Source: Flavobacterium sp.
GTDB lineage: Bacteria > Bacteroidota > Bacteroidia > Flavobacteriales > Flavobacteriaceae
Direction of reading: 5' to 3'
Assembly: GCA_012270005.1 (NCBI GenBank)
Contig: JAAXJD010000150.1
Coordinates: 1-55,378, forward strand
Length of the DNA stretch: 55,378 nt
The notes under the pieces are model-generated. The model was not told the DNA's origin and did no database searches. It worked only from the letters and a program-made list of their open reading frames with translations. Position numbers and translations under genes: made by a program. Positions 17,049-26,797 of the stretch are shown piece by piece (position 1 is the stretch's first letter; the number at the start of each line of letters is the position of its first letter).

Positions 17049-17202
17049 TATCTTAAAAATAGCCCAAGAGTCGTTAACCCTGATTTCATTCCACGACTTT
17101 TGCTTTAAGCCTTCGTGGATCCATTCGTCTTCACTGTTATATTTTTACTTTGCCATTTGTCTTTTTGTTAAATTTTAAAAAAGCCCGCTAATATAGTGCT
17201 TT

Positions 17203-20031
17203 TTATAATTCCTTTTTCAGGAATCGTGCCGTATGGCTTTTTTTATCTTTAGCCACCTGCTCTGGCGTACCTTTAGCTACCAGCTGTCCGCCGCCTTTAC
17301 CGCCTTCGTAACCTATGTCTATAATATAGTCGGCCAGTTTTATTACGTCCATATTATGTTCTATAATAAGTACGGTGTTGCCCTTGTCTACCAGCTTGTT
17401 AATAACATCCATAAGCACACGGATGTCTTCAAAGTGAAGCCCGGTGGTAGGCTCATCCATAATGTAGAACGTATTGCCGGTATCTTTTTTAGAAAGTTCT
17501 GTAGCCAGCTTTATACGTTGCGCCTCGCCACCACTTAGGGTAGTGCTTTGCTGCCCCAGGGTAATGTATCCAAGGCCTACATCCTGTATGGTTTTTATCT
17601 TGCGGTAAATCTTAGGGATGTTTTCAAAAAACGGTACCGCTTCATCTACAGTCATATCCAGTACATCGGCTATGGATTTCCCTTTGTAACGTATTTCCAG
17701 CGTTTCGCGGTTAAAGCGTTTTGCCTGGCAGGTTTCGCATTCCACATAAACGTCCGGTAGGAAGTTCATTTCTATAACACGCAGACCCGATCCTTCGCAG
17801 GTTTCGCAGCGGCCACCGCTTACGTTAAAGCTAAAACGCCCCGGCTTATAGCCACGAATCATCGCTTCGGGTGTTTGGGTAAACAGCGTGCGTATTTCGC
17901 TAAACACATCGGTATACGTAGCCGGGTTAGAGCGTGGTGTACGGCCTATAGGGCTTTGGTCAATATCTATAACCTTGTCTACATGCTCCAGCCCTTCAAT
18001 TTTTTTGTAGGGAGCCGGTTTTTTTACCGCGTTAAAAAAATGCGCGTTAAGAATAGGGTACAGGGTTTCGTTTATCAGCGTACTTTTTCCGCTGCCCGAA
18101 ACACCGGTAACACAAATGAGCTTACCAAGCGGAAACTCTACCGAAACATTCTTCAAGTTGTTACCTGTAGCACCGGTAAGTTTTATGGTTTTACCGTTAC
18201 CTTCGCGACGTTTTTTAGGAATAGAGATTTCTTTTTCGCCATTTAGGTAAGCAGCGGTAAGCGTATGTTCCTTAAGTAATTCTTTCGGGGTGCCTTTGCT
18301 TACTATTTGTCCGCCAAAACGCCCCGCTGCGGGTCCTATGTCTATAACATAGTCGGCGCGCTCTATCATGTCTTTATCGTGTTCTACCACAATAACCGAG
18401 TTGCCTATATCGCGCAGCGACTCCAGCGAGTGGATTAGCTTTTCGTTATCGCGCTGGTGCAGGCCTATACTCGGCTCGTCTAATATGTAAAGTACGCCCA
18501 CAAGTTGGGAGCCTATTTGGGTTGCGAGCCTGATACGCTGTGCTTCACCGCCACTTAGTGTTCCCGAACTGCGGTTAAGCGACAGGTAGTTTAGCCCCAC
18601 ATCTACCAGGAAGCCCAGGCGGGCGCTGATTTCTTTTACGATTTCTGAAGCGATTACTTTCTGCTTTTCAGTCAGGTTGCTGTTAAGGTCTGCAAACCAA
18701 GCCGAAAGGTCGCTAATGTCCATGCTGCTCAGTTCTGCTATGTTAAGGCCGTTTACCTTAAAGTAAAGCGATTCCTCGCGCAGGCGTGTACCATGGCATA
18801 CAGGGCACGGTATTTCGTCCATAAATTCTTTGGCCCAACGTTTTATGGATGCCGATGCTTCCTCATTAAACTGGTTTTTTATGAACGATGATATGCCTTC
18901 AAACTCTATTTTGTACTCGCGGTTAACGCCAAGGGTTTTGCTGTTAACGGTAAATTTCTCTTTACCGCCGTTAAGGATCATTTCCATGGCTTCCGCCGGA
19001 ATTTTTTCAATGGCATCTGTCAGCTTAAAGCCAAACTTTTCGCCAATAGCCTCCAGCTGTTTAAAAATCCACGAGTTTTTGTATTCGCCCAGTGGTGCAA
19101 AACCGCCCTGCTTTATGCTAAGCTTAGGGTTAGGTACTATTTTTTTAAAGTTGATTTCATTTACTGTACCCAGTCCGTTACAATGCGGGCACGCGCCCTT
19201 AGGCGAGTTAAACGAAAAATTATTAGGTTCAGGGTTAGGGTACGATATGCCGCTGGTAGGACACATAAGGTTACGGCTGTAATAGCGTACGTCTTCGCTG
19301 CCGTGCTCTATAACCATCATTACATCATCTCCATGATGCATAGCGGTTTTTATGCTTTCGGTAAGGCGTTTGTCGGTATCTTCGGTATCATCTACCGCCA
19401 TGCGGTCTATAACAATTTCTATGTCGTGCACCTTGTATCGGTCTAGCTTCATGCCGCTTTCTATGTCGCGGATTTCGCCATCTATGCGTACCTTAAGAAA
19501 ACCCTGCTTAGAAATTTGTTCAAACAACTCGCGGTAGTGTCCTTTACGGGCACGTACCACCGGCGCAAGAATGTTAATACGCTTGCCGTTAAACTTTTCT
19601 ACAATCAGTTGTTTTATCTGGTCGTCGCTGTAGCTTACCATCTTTTCGCCGGTAACGTAGCTGTAGGCATCGGCACCACGGGCAAAAAGCAGGCGCAGAA
19701 AATCGTAAATCTCTGTAATGGTACCCACGGTAGAGCGCGGACTTTTACTGGTGGTTTTTTGCTCTATGGCAATAACCGGGCTAAGGCCGTCTATTTTATC
19801 TACATCGGGGCGTTCCAGCCCGCCCAGGAACTGGCGTGCGTAGGCCGAAAACGTTTCTATATAACGACGCTGCCCCTCGGCATATATGGTATCAAAAGCC
19901 AGGCTCGACTTACCCGACCCCGATAGCCCTGTAATAACCACAAGCTTTTCGCGGGGAATTGTAACGTCTATGTTTTTAAGGTTGTGGGCGCGTGCGCCAA
20001 GCACTTCAATCGTTTCGTCTGTGTTCAGCAT
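17203..20031 (-). CDS. uvrA: Excinuclease ABC subunit UvrA
   Basis: Damage-recognition ATPase of nucleotide excision repair; loads UvrB on DNA. 942 residues. The first ABC module has Walker A GLSGSGKS (35-42) and the second GVSGSGKS (about 642-649). Both LSGGEAQRI signatures are present. Zinc-finger Cys pairs are visible: CPHCNG, CPVCHG, and the C-terminal CETCEG ... CETCQA module. The start at 20031 is preferred over an ATG at 20049 because a TACCTTTG promoter box ends at 20054, which puts the transcription start at about 20047. It is probably co-transcribed with the LOG gene. All motifs intact. Confidence 0.97.
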   Translation of the reverse strand: MLNTDETIEVLGARAHNLKNIDVTIPREKLVVITGLSGSGKSSLAFDTIYAEGQRRYIETFSAYARQFLGGLERPDVDKIDGLSPVIAIEQKTTSKSPRSTVGTITEIYDFLRLLFARGADAYSYVTGEKMVSYSDDQIKQLIVEKFNGKRINILAPVVRARKGHYRELFEQISKQGFLKVRIDGEIRDIESGMKLDRYKVHDIEIVIDRMAVDDTEDTDKRLTESIKTAMHHGDDVMMVIEHGSEDVRYYSRNLMCPTSGISYPNPEPNNFSFNSPKGACPHCNGLGTVNEINFKKIVPNPKLSIKQGGFAPLGEYKNSWIFKQLEAIGEKFGFKLTDAIEKIPAEAMEMILNGGKEKFTVNSKTLGVNREYKIEFEGISSFIKNQFNEEASASIKRWAKEFMDEIPCPVCHGTRLREESLYFKVNGLNIAELSSMDISDLSAWFADLNSNLTEKQKVIASEIVKEISARLGFLVDVGLNYLSLNRSSGTLSGGEAQRIRLATQIGSQLVGVLYILDEPSIGLHQRDNEKLIHSLESLRDIGNSVIVVEHDKDMIERADYVIDIGPAAGRFGGQIVSKGTPKELLKEHTLTAAYLNGEKEISIPKKRREGNGKTIKLTGATGNNLKNVSVEFPLGKLICVTGVSGSGKSTLINETLYPILNAHFFNAVKKPAPYKKIEGLEHVDKVIDIDQSPIGRTPRSNPATYTDVFSEIRTLFTQTPEAMIRGYKPGRFSFNVSGGRCETCEGSGLRVIEMNFLPDVYVECETCQAKRFNRETLEIRYKGKSIADVLDMTVDEAVPFFENIPKIYRKIKTIQDVGLGYITLGQQSTTLSGGEAQRIKLATELSKKDTGNTFYIMDEPTTGLHFEDIRVLMDVINKLVDKGNTVLIIEHNMDVIKLADYIIDIGYEGGKGGGQLVAKGTPEQVAKDKKSHTARFLKKEL

Positions 20032-20053
20032 ATTTGAGTAGGTGTGCAAAACG

Positions 20054-20061
20054 CAAAGGTA
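20054..20061 (-). promoter_or_regulatory. -7 box of the uvrA promoter
   Basis: Minus-strand TACCTTTG, exact TAnnTTTG, 22 bases upstream of the ATG at 20031. No LexA-like palindrome was noticed beside it. Confidence 0.6.
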
Positions 20062-20115
20062 CTGATTTTATGGCAATTTTTAGGTGTAAGGGAATGGTAA
20101 GGTGGTGTTAAACTG

Positions 20116-20381
20116 TGATGTGTTTTGTTTTCAGTCAAAGTAGCTGTTTCCTGTCTAATCCGGTACGTGTTTGCGAGCGGAGTGCAACGGAGCGTGGCAA
20201 TCCTTTCCAATAATTTAGGTTGCTTCGTCGTTCCTCCTCGCAAAGACAGTGATGTGTTTTGTTTTCAGTCGCAGTCCCAGTTTTCAGTCCAATCCGGTAC
20301 GTCTTTGCGAGCGAAGTGTAACGGAGCGCGGCAATCCTTATCAAATGTTTAGATTGCTTCGTCGTTCCTCCTCGCAAAGCC
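20116..20381. repeat. Two tandem copies (period 134) of a palindromic REP-like element
   Basis: The sequence beginning TGATGTGTTTTGTTTTCAGTC at 20116 recurs at 20250. Each copy ends with an 80-base imperfect palindrome (20167-20248 and 20301-20381) whose outer arms are TTTGCGAG and CTCGCAAA and whose inner arms contain GCAATC and GATTGC or a close variant. This GCGAGGAGGAACGACGAAGCAAT-type core is a repeat I know to be scattered through many Bacteroidetes genomes. The unit lies in the 400-base gap between uvrA and the FabH-like gene, with no coding capacity of its own. Confidence 0.8.
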
Positions 20382-20395
20382 ATTTCATACTAACC

Positions 20396-20433
20396 AAAAA
20401 GCGGACTTTTTCATCTGAAAAAGTCCGCTTCTT
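20396..20433 (-). terminator. Terminator of the FabH-like gene
   Basis: Perfect 15-base inverted repeat AAGCGGACTTTTTCA/TGAAAAAGTCCGCTT with a two-base loop, A-run on the left. Confidence 0.8.
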
Positions 20434-20458
20434 TGTTTATCATGATAGGCCGTAGCCG

Positions 20459-21517
20459 TTACATTTTGTATATAAACGCGTTTATATTCATACCGGCGCC
20501 TACGCTGGCAAAAATAACTACATCGCCTTTGTTTAACGCCTGGTCGTTAAGTAAGCCTTTTTTAAGCAAGTCGTACAGTGTAGGTATGGTAGCCACACTG
20601 CTGTTGCCCAGCTTATGAATGCTCATAGGCATAATGCCTTCGGGCGGGGTTTGCTTATAAAGCTTGTAAAAACGCTGTATAATCGCTTCATCCATTTTTT
20701 CGTTTGCCTGATGTATCAGTACCTTTTTAACTTCATTTATATCTATGCCGCTTTTTTCAAGGCACTCTTTCATGGCTTTAGGTACATTACTAAGGGCAAA
20801 CTCATATATTTTGCGTCCGTGCATTTTTATGTAACGCACATCCGGGTCGTGATCCTTGTTGTAGGAGTTGCCGAAGAACAGGAAATACGCCTCATCATAC
20901 GTAAACGATGCGCTTGCCTGTGCCAGTATACCACCTTCCTCTTCGGTAGCTTCTATTACTGTGGCCCCTGCACCATCGCTGTAAATCATGCTGTCGCGGT
21001 CGTGCGGGTCTACCACACGGCTCAAAGTCTCCGCGCCTATTACCAGGCAGCGTTTTGCCATACCCGACTTAATGAAAGCCATGGCCTGGGTAACGCCTTC
21101 AATCCAGCCCGGACAACCAAACAGAATATCATACGCTACACAGTTCGGGTTTTTAATACGAAGGCTGTGCTTTACGCGGCTGGCAATGCTGGGTACAAGA
21201 TCGGTTTGTATAGCGCCATGCTTTACGTTCCCAAAGTTGTGCGCCAGTATAATATAATCTAACGTTTCCGGGTCTATACCGGAGTCTTCAATAGCTTTTT
21301 GCGCAGCAAAGTACGCAATGTCGCTGGTAAGCAAATCTTCATCGGCATAGCGACGTTCCTCAATACCTGTAATTTGTTTAAATTTTTCGGTAACTACCTC
21401 ATTAGAGTAGGGTAGCTGTACGCCTTCTTCATCTAAAAAAAGGTGAGAGGCAAAATCAATGTTGGGTACAATCCGATTAGGGATGTAGCTGCCGCTCCCT
21501 GTTATTTTAATATTCAT
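20459..21517 (-). CDS. 3-oxoacyl-ACP synthase III family (FabH-like) thiolase-fold enzyme
   Basis: 352-residue ketoacyl-ACP synthase III-type condensing enzyme. The catalytic triad is intact: Cys135 in FGCPGW, His269 in IHQANEK and Asn305 in GNSSVAT; DGAGA at 181-185 is also typical. The N-terminal region (VQLPYSNEVVTEKFKQITGIEERRY) differs from housekeeping FabH, and this type is a second FabH paralogue of flavobacteria. It may take a special primer for fatty acids, flexirubin/aryl-polyene-like or other lipids; the substrate cannot be read from the sequence. No acyl-carrier protein gene is adjacent. It is monocistronic, with its own terminator. Confidence 0.88.
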   Translation of the reverse strand: MNIKITGSGSYIPNRIVPNIDFASHLFLDEEGVQLPYSNEVVTEKFKQITGIEERRYADEDLLTSDIAYFAAQKAIEDSGIDPETLDYIILAHNFGNVKHGAIQTDLVPSIASRVKHSLRIKNPNCVAYDILFGCPGWIEGVTQAMAFIKSGMAKRCLVIGAETLSRVVDPHDRDSMIYSDGAGATVIEATEEEGGILAQASASFTYDEAYFLFFGNSYNKDHDPDVRYIKMHGRKIYEFALSNVPKAMKECLEKSGIDINEVKKVLIHQANEKMDEAIIQRFYKLYKQTPPEGIMPMSIHKLGNSSVATIPTLYDLLKKGLLNDQALNKGDVVIFASVGAGMNINAFIYKM

Positions 21518-21748
21518 ATTATAGTTTCCTGTTTCTGTTTCTGTCTTGCTAATGTAAACATTAAAAACGTGAAAACATCATAAAAGTTGTATGCTTGCAT
21601 AATAATTTTAAAAACGTCAGCATAGATGGTTTATTACGCCGAATTAATGAACTATTTGTATCACAACACCAGTTTTATTTGTAAACATTTCTTAAACAGG
21701 TAGAATTTTCAAGGGGGTAGTTACAGGGCAAAGAGTATATGCAGCGGG

Positions 21749-22123
21749 CTAAAGTGCGTCGGCAAGTTTTACGCGCATTACTGTTGCTATGGAAAGTGCA
21801 CGGGTTTTTGCATTTTCTGCAATGTTGCCGGCATACATTTCATCTACTGTGGCATTAAAATGATTTAGCCAAATGGTGAAGTGTTCGGCGGTGAGTTTTT
21901 CCTTTTCGTTAAGGTCCAAGTGTATTTGCATTACGTTCTTTTTATAGCCGTTGCGCTCTAATAGCATTTGCTCCCAAAAGTCAGTGAGCGAAGGCATGTG
22001 CGCATCAAGGTCTATCTGAGCCACACGGATAAAGATATAATTGATAGAAGGGTCTGCCAGTAGTTTGCGGTAAAATGCCCAGAGTAGTTTTTCCAGGTCA
22101 TTGCGGGTTTGAATATCGTTCAT
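21749..22123 (-). CDS. Group III truncated haemoglobin
   Basis: 124-residue globin. Group III features: FYRKLLADPSINYIF at the start, the MPSLTDFWEQMLL region, the proximal His in LTAEHFTIWL and the TVDEMYAGNIAENAK segment. TrHb III proteins bind oxygen or NO and are linked to microaerobic growth and nitrosative stress; the role here is not fixed. Start at Met 22123 (MNDIQTRND) is chosen over the ATG at 22141 because globin homology begins there and a TAATCTTTG sequence, near the -7 consensus, overlaps the first ATG region. No partner genes; the neighbours are unrelated. Confidence 0.85.
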   Translation of the reverse strand: MNDIQTRNDLEKLLWAFYRKLLADPSINYIFIRVAQIDLDAHMPSLTDFWEQMLLERNGYKKNVMQIHLDLNEKEKLTAEHFTIWLNHFNATVDEMYAGNIAENAKTRALSIATVMRVKLADAL

Positions 22124-22236
22124 GTGTTTGTTTTGCTGCAAAGATTATTCTTTATACGAGTTGAGAAAATGATTTGTATCAGGCTTTAAATTACCATTTT
22201 TTACCTATCTTGTAGCTTTATAAAAAACCAGTCAAC

Positions 22237-22797
22237 ATGAAATTTAAAATGCTTATTTGCATAGGTCTTTCCATGATGCTTTTCACTTCCTGCAGTGAAG
22301 ATAATAAAGATGATGATTCGTTACCTTTTTCGGGAAGGTACAAATTTACTTCTATGACATCTGATGTCGCAGCAGATCTTGATAACAACGGGGTTGCTTC
22401 AACAGATTTAATGACCGAAATACCCGAATATTTTACAAATTACCGTACTGATTTAGTAGTATTAGATGGTTTTATAAAAATGGCGAGTTTTTCTCTGCCG
22501 CATTGTAATGTCTATTTTGAATCTCCGGGAATACCTCAGGGGTACACTATATTTACTGCAAGTGGTATGAGTGCCCAGTTTAAATACAATCCGAGAACTA
22601 AAGTCATTGACTTAGTAATGCCGGAAAATTTAAACCTCTCTGATTATGAGGAGTTCGGTATGCCTTTAAAACTCGAATACATCAACGATAGCTCGTTAAA
22701 AGCCACTTTTTATAAACGGTACTACGATTATAGTACTGCGGGATGGAAATGGCTTACCGTAACGGCAGCTTATTATAAAACGGCCGATAACCTTTAA
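22237..22797 (+). CDS. Lipoprotein of unknown function
   Basis: 186 residues. The signal peptide ends in a lipobox with Cys19 (FTSC), followed by an acidic stretch (SEDNKDDD). Then comes a lipocalin-like start, FSGRYKFTSMTS, and an EF-hand-like acidic segment ADLDNNGVASTDLM at about 47-60, a pattern common in flavobacterial lipoproteins. The rest is beta-rich with many Tyr. I do not recognise a named family. It probably sits at the outer membrane. Monocistronic; it shares a bidirectional terminator with gcvP. Confidence 0.7.
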   Translation: MKFKMLICIGLSMMLFTSCSEDNKDDDSLPFSGRYKFTSMTSDVAADLDNNGVASTDLMTEIPEYFTNYRTDLVVLDGFIKMASFSLPHCNVYFESPGIPQGYTIFTASGMSAQFKYNPRTKVIDLVMPENLNLSDYEEFGMPLKLEYINDSSLKATFYKRYYDYSTAGWKWLTVTAAYYKTADNL

Positions 22798-22820
22798 ACA
22801 AATAATTGACGACTACTAAT

Positions 22821-22852
22821 AAAAAAAAGCTACCCATTTGGGTAGCTTTTTT
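22821..22852. terminator. Bidirectional terminator between the lipoprotein gene and gcvP
   Basis: Stem AAAAAGCTACCC/GGGTAGCTTTTT with loop ATTT, A-run left and T-run right, between convergent genes. Confidence 0.85.
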
Positions 22853-22870
22853 AGTATAATCCAGAAACTC

Positions 22871-25720
22871 TTAGTTTTCCATGTAAGCTTCGATAGGTGC
22901 GCACGAGCAAACCAGGTTACGGTCGCCATAGGCATCGTCTACGCGGCGTACCGCCGGCCAGAATTTGTTTTCCTGAAGGTATTCCAGCGGGAAAGCAGCT
23001 TTTTCACGGCTGTATGGAAGATTCCATGTATCTGCGGTAAGCATGGCCAGTGTGTGCGGTGAGTTTTTAAGGACGTTGTTTTTGTCTTCTGCTGAAACTT
23101 CCTCGATTTCCTTACGGATAGAAATCATGGCGTCGCAAAAACGATCAAGCTCCTCAAGGTTCTCACTCTCGGTAGGTTCTATCATAAGCGTGCCCGCCAC
23201 CGGGAACGATACTGTAGGTGCGTGGAAACCATAGTCCATAAGACGCTTGGCTATATCTGTAACCTCAATACCCTTCGCTTTAAACGGACGGCATTCTATA
23301 ATCATCTCGTGCGCTGCGCGGCCCATTTCACCGGTGTAAAGGGTATCATAGTGGCCTGCAAGGCGTTCTTTTATGTAGTTGGCATTAAGTATAGCATACT
23401 CTGTAGCGCTTTTAAGGCCTTCCGCACCCAGCATGGTAATGTAACCGTAAGAGATAAGGCATACCAGTGCAGAACCCCAAGGTGCTGCAGAAATTGCAGT
23501 AATGGCCTTATCGCCACCTGTAGTGATTACAGGGTTACCCGGAAGGAACGGTACAAGGTGTTCTGCCACACAAATAGGGCCTACACCAGGTCCACCGCCA
23601 CCGTGAGGAATGGCAAACGTTTTGTGCAGGTTAAGGTGGCACACGTCAGCACCAATGGTAGCCGGGTTTGTAAGGCCTACCTGTGCGTTCATGTTAGCGC
23701 CGTCCATATATACCTGTCCGCCGTTTTCGTGGATAATGTTGGTTATTTCTATGATAGACGCCTCGTATACACCATGGGTAGACGGATAGGTAACCATAAG
23801 GCAGGCAAGGTTATCCTTGTACTGCTCTGCTTTTGCTTTAAGGTCTTCTACATCTATGTTTCCGTTTTCAGATGTTTTGGTTACCACAACTTCCATACCT
23901 GCCATGTGCGCTGTAGCCGGGTTAGTTCCGTGAGCTGAAGCCGGTATAAGGGCAATATTCCTGTGGCTTTGACCAATGGAGTTAAGGTACGCGCGAATTA
24001 CCATAAGGCCTGCGTACTCGCCCTGTGCACCACTGTTTGGCTGTAGGGTAGTACCGGCAAAACCTGTAATTACGTTAAGCTGTTGTTCCAGTTTTTTAAG
24101 CATGGTTTGGTAACCCTGTGCCTGTTCTACCGGCGCAAACGGGTGAATGCTGTTCCAGCTTGGCAAGCTTAGAGGCAGCATTTCTGCCGCAGCGTTAAGC
24201 TTCATAGTACATGAACCCAGCGAAATCATACTGTGGTTAAGGGCAAGGTCCATACGCTCCAGTTTTTTAATGTAGCGCATAAGAGACGTTTCGCTGTGGT
24301 ACCTGTTAAACACATCGTGTTTAAGGTATTCGCTGGTACGGGTAAGATTTTCAGGGTAGTTTACAGCCTCTGTAAGTGCTGTAACCGTTTCGGCAGTTTT
24401 GCCTGTGGCTTCTGCAAAAACAGCAATAATATCGTTAATATCGTTTACAGATGTAGTTTCGTTAAACGATATGCTTACGGTGTTTTCGTCTATATAGTAG
24501 AAGTTGATTTCTTTAGCTTCGGCGGCAGCCTTAACTTTAGCAGCATCAGCTTTTACTACAATGGTATCAAAAAATGCAGTGTTCGTTTGATATACGCCAA
24601 GTTTATTAAGTGCGTCGGCGGTAGTTACAGCAGCAGCATGTACTTTGTTAGCAATATACTGAAGGCCTTTCGGGCCATGGTATACAGCATACATACCTGC
24701 CATAACAGCAAGCAGTACCTGAGCGGTACAAATGTTTGACGTAGCTTTTTCGCGTTTTATGTGCTGCTCACGGGTTTGCAGTGCCATACGTAGCGCACGG
24801 TTACCGTTAGTGTCTATAGTAACACCTATAATACGGCCTGGCATAGAACGCTTGTACTCTTCTTTAGTAGCGAAGAATGCTGCGTGAGGCCCGCCGTAGC
24901 CCATAGGTATACCAAAACGCTGTGTGGTACCTACGGCAACATCGGCTCCAAGTTCGCCCGGAGAGGTTAGTACGGTAAGGCTAAGTATATCTGCAGCAAC
25001 AGCTGTTTTAATGCCCGCTTCTTTTGCTTTGGCTATAAAGCCTGCATAGTCGTATATTTGACCGAATTTGCCAGGGTATTGCAGTATGGCACCAAAGAAG
25101 TCAGATGAGAAATCAAATGTTTCGTGGTTGCCCACCACAAGCTCTACGCCTATAGGGGTAGAACGGGTTTGCAGTACGCTAAGGGTTTGCGGAAGTATTT
25201 CTTCGCTAACGAAGAATTTGTTTACGTTGTTCTTCTTCTGGTCACGGGTGCGCACATCAAAAAGTAGTGCCATAGCTTCGGCAGCGGCAGTACCTTCATC
25301 CAGTAACGATGCGTTTGCTATTTCCATACCTGTAAGTTCTATTACAGTAGTCTGGTAGTTAAGCAGCGCTTCAAGGCGTCCTTGCGCTATTTCGGCCTGG
25401 TAAGGCGTATAGGCAGTGTACCACCCCGGGTTTTCAAAAATATTACGTTGTATAGGTGCAGGTACTATGGCAGGGTGATACCCAAGGCCAATAAACGACC
25501 TGAATATTTTGTTAGTGCGTCCCAGCTTGGTAATATGGTTTAGGTACTCATATTCACTCAGTGCAGGGTCTAGGTTAAGCGGTGCTTTCAGGCGGATGTC
25601 GTCCGGAAGGGTTTCGTAAACCAACTGGTCTATGCTTTCCACGCCAATTGTTTTAAACATGTGTTGGAGGTCAGCCTCCCTTGGGCCTATGTGCCTTAAA
25701 GCAAAAGCATCTGTTTTCAT
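22871..25720 (-). CDS. gcvP: Glycine dehydrogenase (decarboxylating), P protein of the glycine cleavage system
   Basis: PLP-dependent decarboxylation of glycine with transfer of the aminomethyl group to the lipoyl H protein. 949 residues, the single-chain form that fuses both halves. The N-terminus FALRHIGPRE is typical and the PLP lysine is Lys700 in NLHKTFAIPHGGGGPG. Other conserved parts are LGSCTMKLN and the CAPIEAY end. Start at 25720 is taken where the family homology begins; an in-frame ATG at 25774 lies upstream of the likely promoter box. gcvT and gcvH are not in the window. It is followed by a shared terminator. Confidence 0.97.
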   Translation of the reverse strand: MKTDAFALRHIGPREADLQHMFKTIGVESIDQLVYETLPDDIRLKAPLNLDPALSEYEYLNHITKLGRTNKIFRSFIGLGYHPAIVPAPIQRNIFENPGWYTAYTPYQAEIAQGRLEALLNYQTTVIELTGMEIANASLLDEGTAAAEAMALLFDVRTRDQKKNNVNKFFVSEEILPQTLSVLQTRSTPIGVELVVGNHETFDFSSDFFGAILQYPGKFGQIYDYAGFIAKAKEAGIKTAVAADILSLTVLTSPGELGADVAVGTTQRFGIPMGYGGPHAAFFATKEEYKRSMPGRIIGVTIDTNGNRALRMALQTREQHIKREKATSNICTAQVLLAVMAGMYAVYHGPKGLQYIANKVHAAAVTTADALNKLGVYQTNTAFFDTIVVKADAAKVKAAAEAKEINFYYIDENTVSISFNETTSVNDINDIIAVFAEATGKTAETVTALTEAVNYPENLTRTSEYLKHDVFNRYHSETSLMRYIKKLERMDLALNHSMISLGSCTMKLNAAAEMLPLSLPSWNSIHPFAPVEQAQGYQTMLKKLEQQLNVITGFAGTTLQPNSGAQGEYAGLMVIRAYLNSIGQSHRNIALIPASAHGTNPATAHMAGMEVVVTKTSENGNIDVEDLKAKAEQYKDNLACLMVTYPSTHGVYEASIIEITNIIHENGGQVYMDGANMNAQVGLTNPATIGADVCHLNLHKTFAIPHGGGGPGVGPICVAEHLVPFLPGNPVITTGGDKAITAISAAPWGSALVCLISYGYITMLGAEGLKSATEYAILNANYIKERLAGHYDTLYTGEMGRAAHEMIIECRPFKAKGIEVTDIAKRLMDYGFHAPTVSFPVAGTLMIEPTESENLEELDRFCDAMISIRKEIEEVSAEDKNNVLKNSPHTLAMLTADTWNLPYSREKAAFPLEYLQENKFWPAVRRVDDAYGDRNLVCSCAPIEAYMEN

Positions 25721-25751
25721 GTGTGTTGAGTGCGTTGTTTTTTTAAGGTAA

Positions 25752-25759
25752 CAAAAATA
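25752..25759 (-). promoter_or_regulatory. -7 box of the gcvP promoter
   Basis: Minus-strand TATTTTTG (TAnnTTTG) about 31 bases upstream of the ATG at 25720. No glycine riboswitch fold could be made out in the short leader. Confidence 0.45.
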
Positions 25760-25856
25760 ATCATTTATATTCAAATTTTTATCGATCTTAAAACTACAAT
25801 TTGTGAATTTTTCAACACAAGTTAATAACCTTTGTGATATTGATTAATTTTACCGT

Positions 25857-26675
25857 ATGGGAATACTAAAACGATTGTTAAGATTTTACGTCCATGGCAG
25901 CATCCACGTAGCAGTGGCGGTACTTAGCCTTGTTTTAATGACCTACCACATGTTTGGGCTGCCGCTTGATGCGCCTATGGCAGGTTTTGCGTTTTTCGGG
26001 ACATTGTTTGGGTACAACTTTATAAAGTACGAAGCTGTTTTCAGGAAAAGCGTACCGAAAACATCGTTTTACAAAGCGGTTTTGGCTGTAAGCCTGTTGG
26101 CTTTAACAGCAGGGGCGTGGTGCTTTTTTATGCTGTCTGCAAAGGCTCAGGTGGCCGCACTGATACTGTTTGTGTTTGCCGTGCTGTATGCGGTACCGGT
26201 ATCGCCAAGGGGCAACCTGCGTAACCTTGCCGGGATCAAAATATACATAGTAGCCCTGTGCTGGGCGGGTGTAACTACCCTGATGCCGCTGCTTAATGCC
26301 GGACTGGATTTAGGGCACGACGCCTGGCTGAAGTTTTGCCAGCGCTTTTTGCTTGTAATTATCCTGATCCTGATTTTTGAAATCATAGACCTTAGCGTAG
26401 ACGACCCCGCGCTTAAAACCGTACCGCAAAAAATAGGCGTAAAAAACACCCGGTTGCTTAACTTGTTTCTGCTGGCTATATTCTACTTTTTGGAGTTTTT
26501 TAAAACCCATACCGATTTCCACCAGCTGGTGGCCAATGTAATGCTGCTGCTTATGGTGGGCCTTTTTACACAGTTTGCCACCCCGCAACGCCCTAAGTAT
26601 TACACACTATTTTGGGTAGAAAGCGTACCGGTATTTTGGTTGGTTTTATTGTTGTTGCTGGATAGGGTGGTGTAA
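25857..26675 (+). CDS. UbiA-like prenyltransferase-family membrane protein
   Basis: 272 residues with about eight hydrophobic helices. The family signature is partial. The second Asp-rich loop of UbiA enzymes is represented by DLSVDDPALKTVPQKIG (about 181-197). The first (NDxxD) is replaced by GYNFIKYEA (about 52-60) with no Asp. This flavobacterial subgroup of UbiA-like proteins is common, but catalytic prenyl transfer is doubtful given the missing first motif. Divergent from gcvP. Function unknown beyond the fold assignment. Confidence 0.7.
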   Translation: MGILKRLLRFYVHGSIHVAVAVLSLVLMTYHMFGLPLDAPMAGFAFFGTLFGYNFIKYEAVFRKSVPKTSFYKAVLAVSLLALTAGAWCFFMLSAKAQVAALILFVFAVLYAVPVSPRGNLRNLAGIKIYIVALCWAGVTTLMPLLNAGLDLGHDAWLKFCQRFLLVIILILIFEIIDLSVDDPALKTVPQKIGVKNTRLLNLFLLAIFYFLEFFKTHTDFHQLVANVMLLLMVGLFTQFATPQRPKYYTLFWVESVPVFWLVLLLLLDRVV

Positions 26676-26738
26676 TACGTGCCGCAATAATTTATGCTAA
26701 TGTAATAAGCACGGATTGCAAATCCGCTATCTCGAGCC

Positions 26739-26759
26739 ATTACTATTGTCGATAGTAAT
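26739..26759. promoter_or_regulatory. Operator-like inverted repeat over a promoter
   Basis: Perfect inverted repeat ATTACTAT-TGTCG-ATAGTAAT. It covers the TTG that serves as the -33 element of the promoter for the next gene, so a bound repressor would block it. It has no T-run, so it is not a terminator. Confidence 0.5.
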
Positions 26760-26773
26760 ATTTTATATATTTG
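26746..26773 (+). promoter_or_regulatory. Promoter of the 153-aa membrane protein gene
   Basis: TTG (26746-26748), 17-base spacer, TATATTTG (26766-26773), 24 bases before the ATG at 26798. An in-frame TTG at 26771 lies inside the box and cannot be the start. Confidence 0.65.
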
Positions 26774-26797
26774 TCTCACAAACAAAACCACCGATTA

